A stretch of DNA of 5,957 bases from Acinetobacter sp. GTDB lineage: Bacteria; Pseudomonadota; Gammaproteobacteria; Pseudomonadales; Moraxellaceae. Both the position numbers and the translations under genes were made by a program. The notes beneath the pieces are model-generated. The model ran no database searches. It had not been told where the DNA came from and was given only the letters and a program-made list of their open reading frames with translations. The stretch is from the NCBI GenBank assembly GCA_030152275.1, contig JASLHF010000201.1:1-5957 (forward strand), written 5' to 3'. Positions within the stretch are counted from its first letter, which is position 1; every line of letters begins with the position of its first letter. Positions 5,948 to 5,957 of the stretch are shown here, piece by piece.

Positions 5948-5957
5948 GATTCGTTAA

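Noticed and set aside
1..5957. CRISPR array, tRNA or rRNA genes, riboswitch, phage or toxin-antitoxin module
   Set aside because: No regularly spaced repeats, no cloverleaf or rRNA-like segments and no recognisable aptamer or small paired ORFs were found on either strand by eye.

Overview
The window looks like a chromosomal segment of a Moraxellaceae bacterium, most probably Acinetobacter. The reasons are low GC, a beta-ketoadipate enol-lactonase of the Acinetobacter PcaD/CatD type at the right edge, and IS30-family insertion sequences. The genus is inferred from recognised protein sequence, not from a database search.

Layout from left to right. Positions 1-140 are the right end of an IS30-family element: the last 45 codons of the transposase plus the terminal inverted repeat. 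The element sits directly against the 3' three quarters of a GMC-family flavin alcohol dehydrogenase (141-1377), whose FAD-binding N-terminus is missing. Positions 1463-1780 hold a heavily decayed aldehyde dehydrogenase in which only the N-terminal and C-terminal ends can still be read. It is followed by a good rho-independent terminator (1814-1850). Together these look like a dead two-gene operon for oxidising an alcohol to an aldehyde and then to an acid. Positions 1851-2168 are mostly unassigned and contain a striking 23-bp imperfect inverted repeat and a hairpin.

On the minus strand, 2169-4643 is an apparently intact penicillin G acylase-type amidase of 824 residues, with a TTG start backed by a good ribosome binding site. 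It is predicted to be a lipoprotein, and the catalytic Ser, the oxyanion Asn and most calcium ligands of the family are present. Its AT-rich upstream region (4657-4805) ends at a 255-bp IS30-derived relic (4806-5060) that seems to keep remains of both IS ends around a frameshifted transposase fragment. The right edge, 5168-5947 on the minus strand, is a complete 3-oxoadipate enol-lactonase followed by its own terminator.

Functional reading: the two intact genes fit aromatic-compound catabolism. The acylase would release aromatic acids such as phenylacetate-type acids from amides in the periplasm. The enol-lactonase is the step where the catechol and protocatechuate branches of the beta-ketoadipate pathway meet. 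The two genes have separate terminators and are not one operon. The rest of the window is a decaying zone of IS remnants and pseudogenes. I see no convincing undescribed multi-gene system; the best leads are the altered acyl pocket of the acylase, the mini-IS30 relic and the 23-bp inverted repeat.
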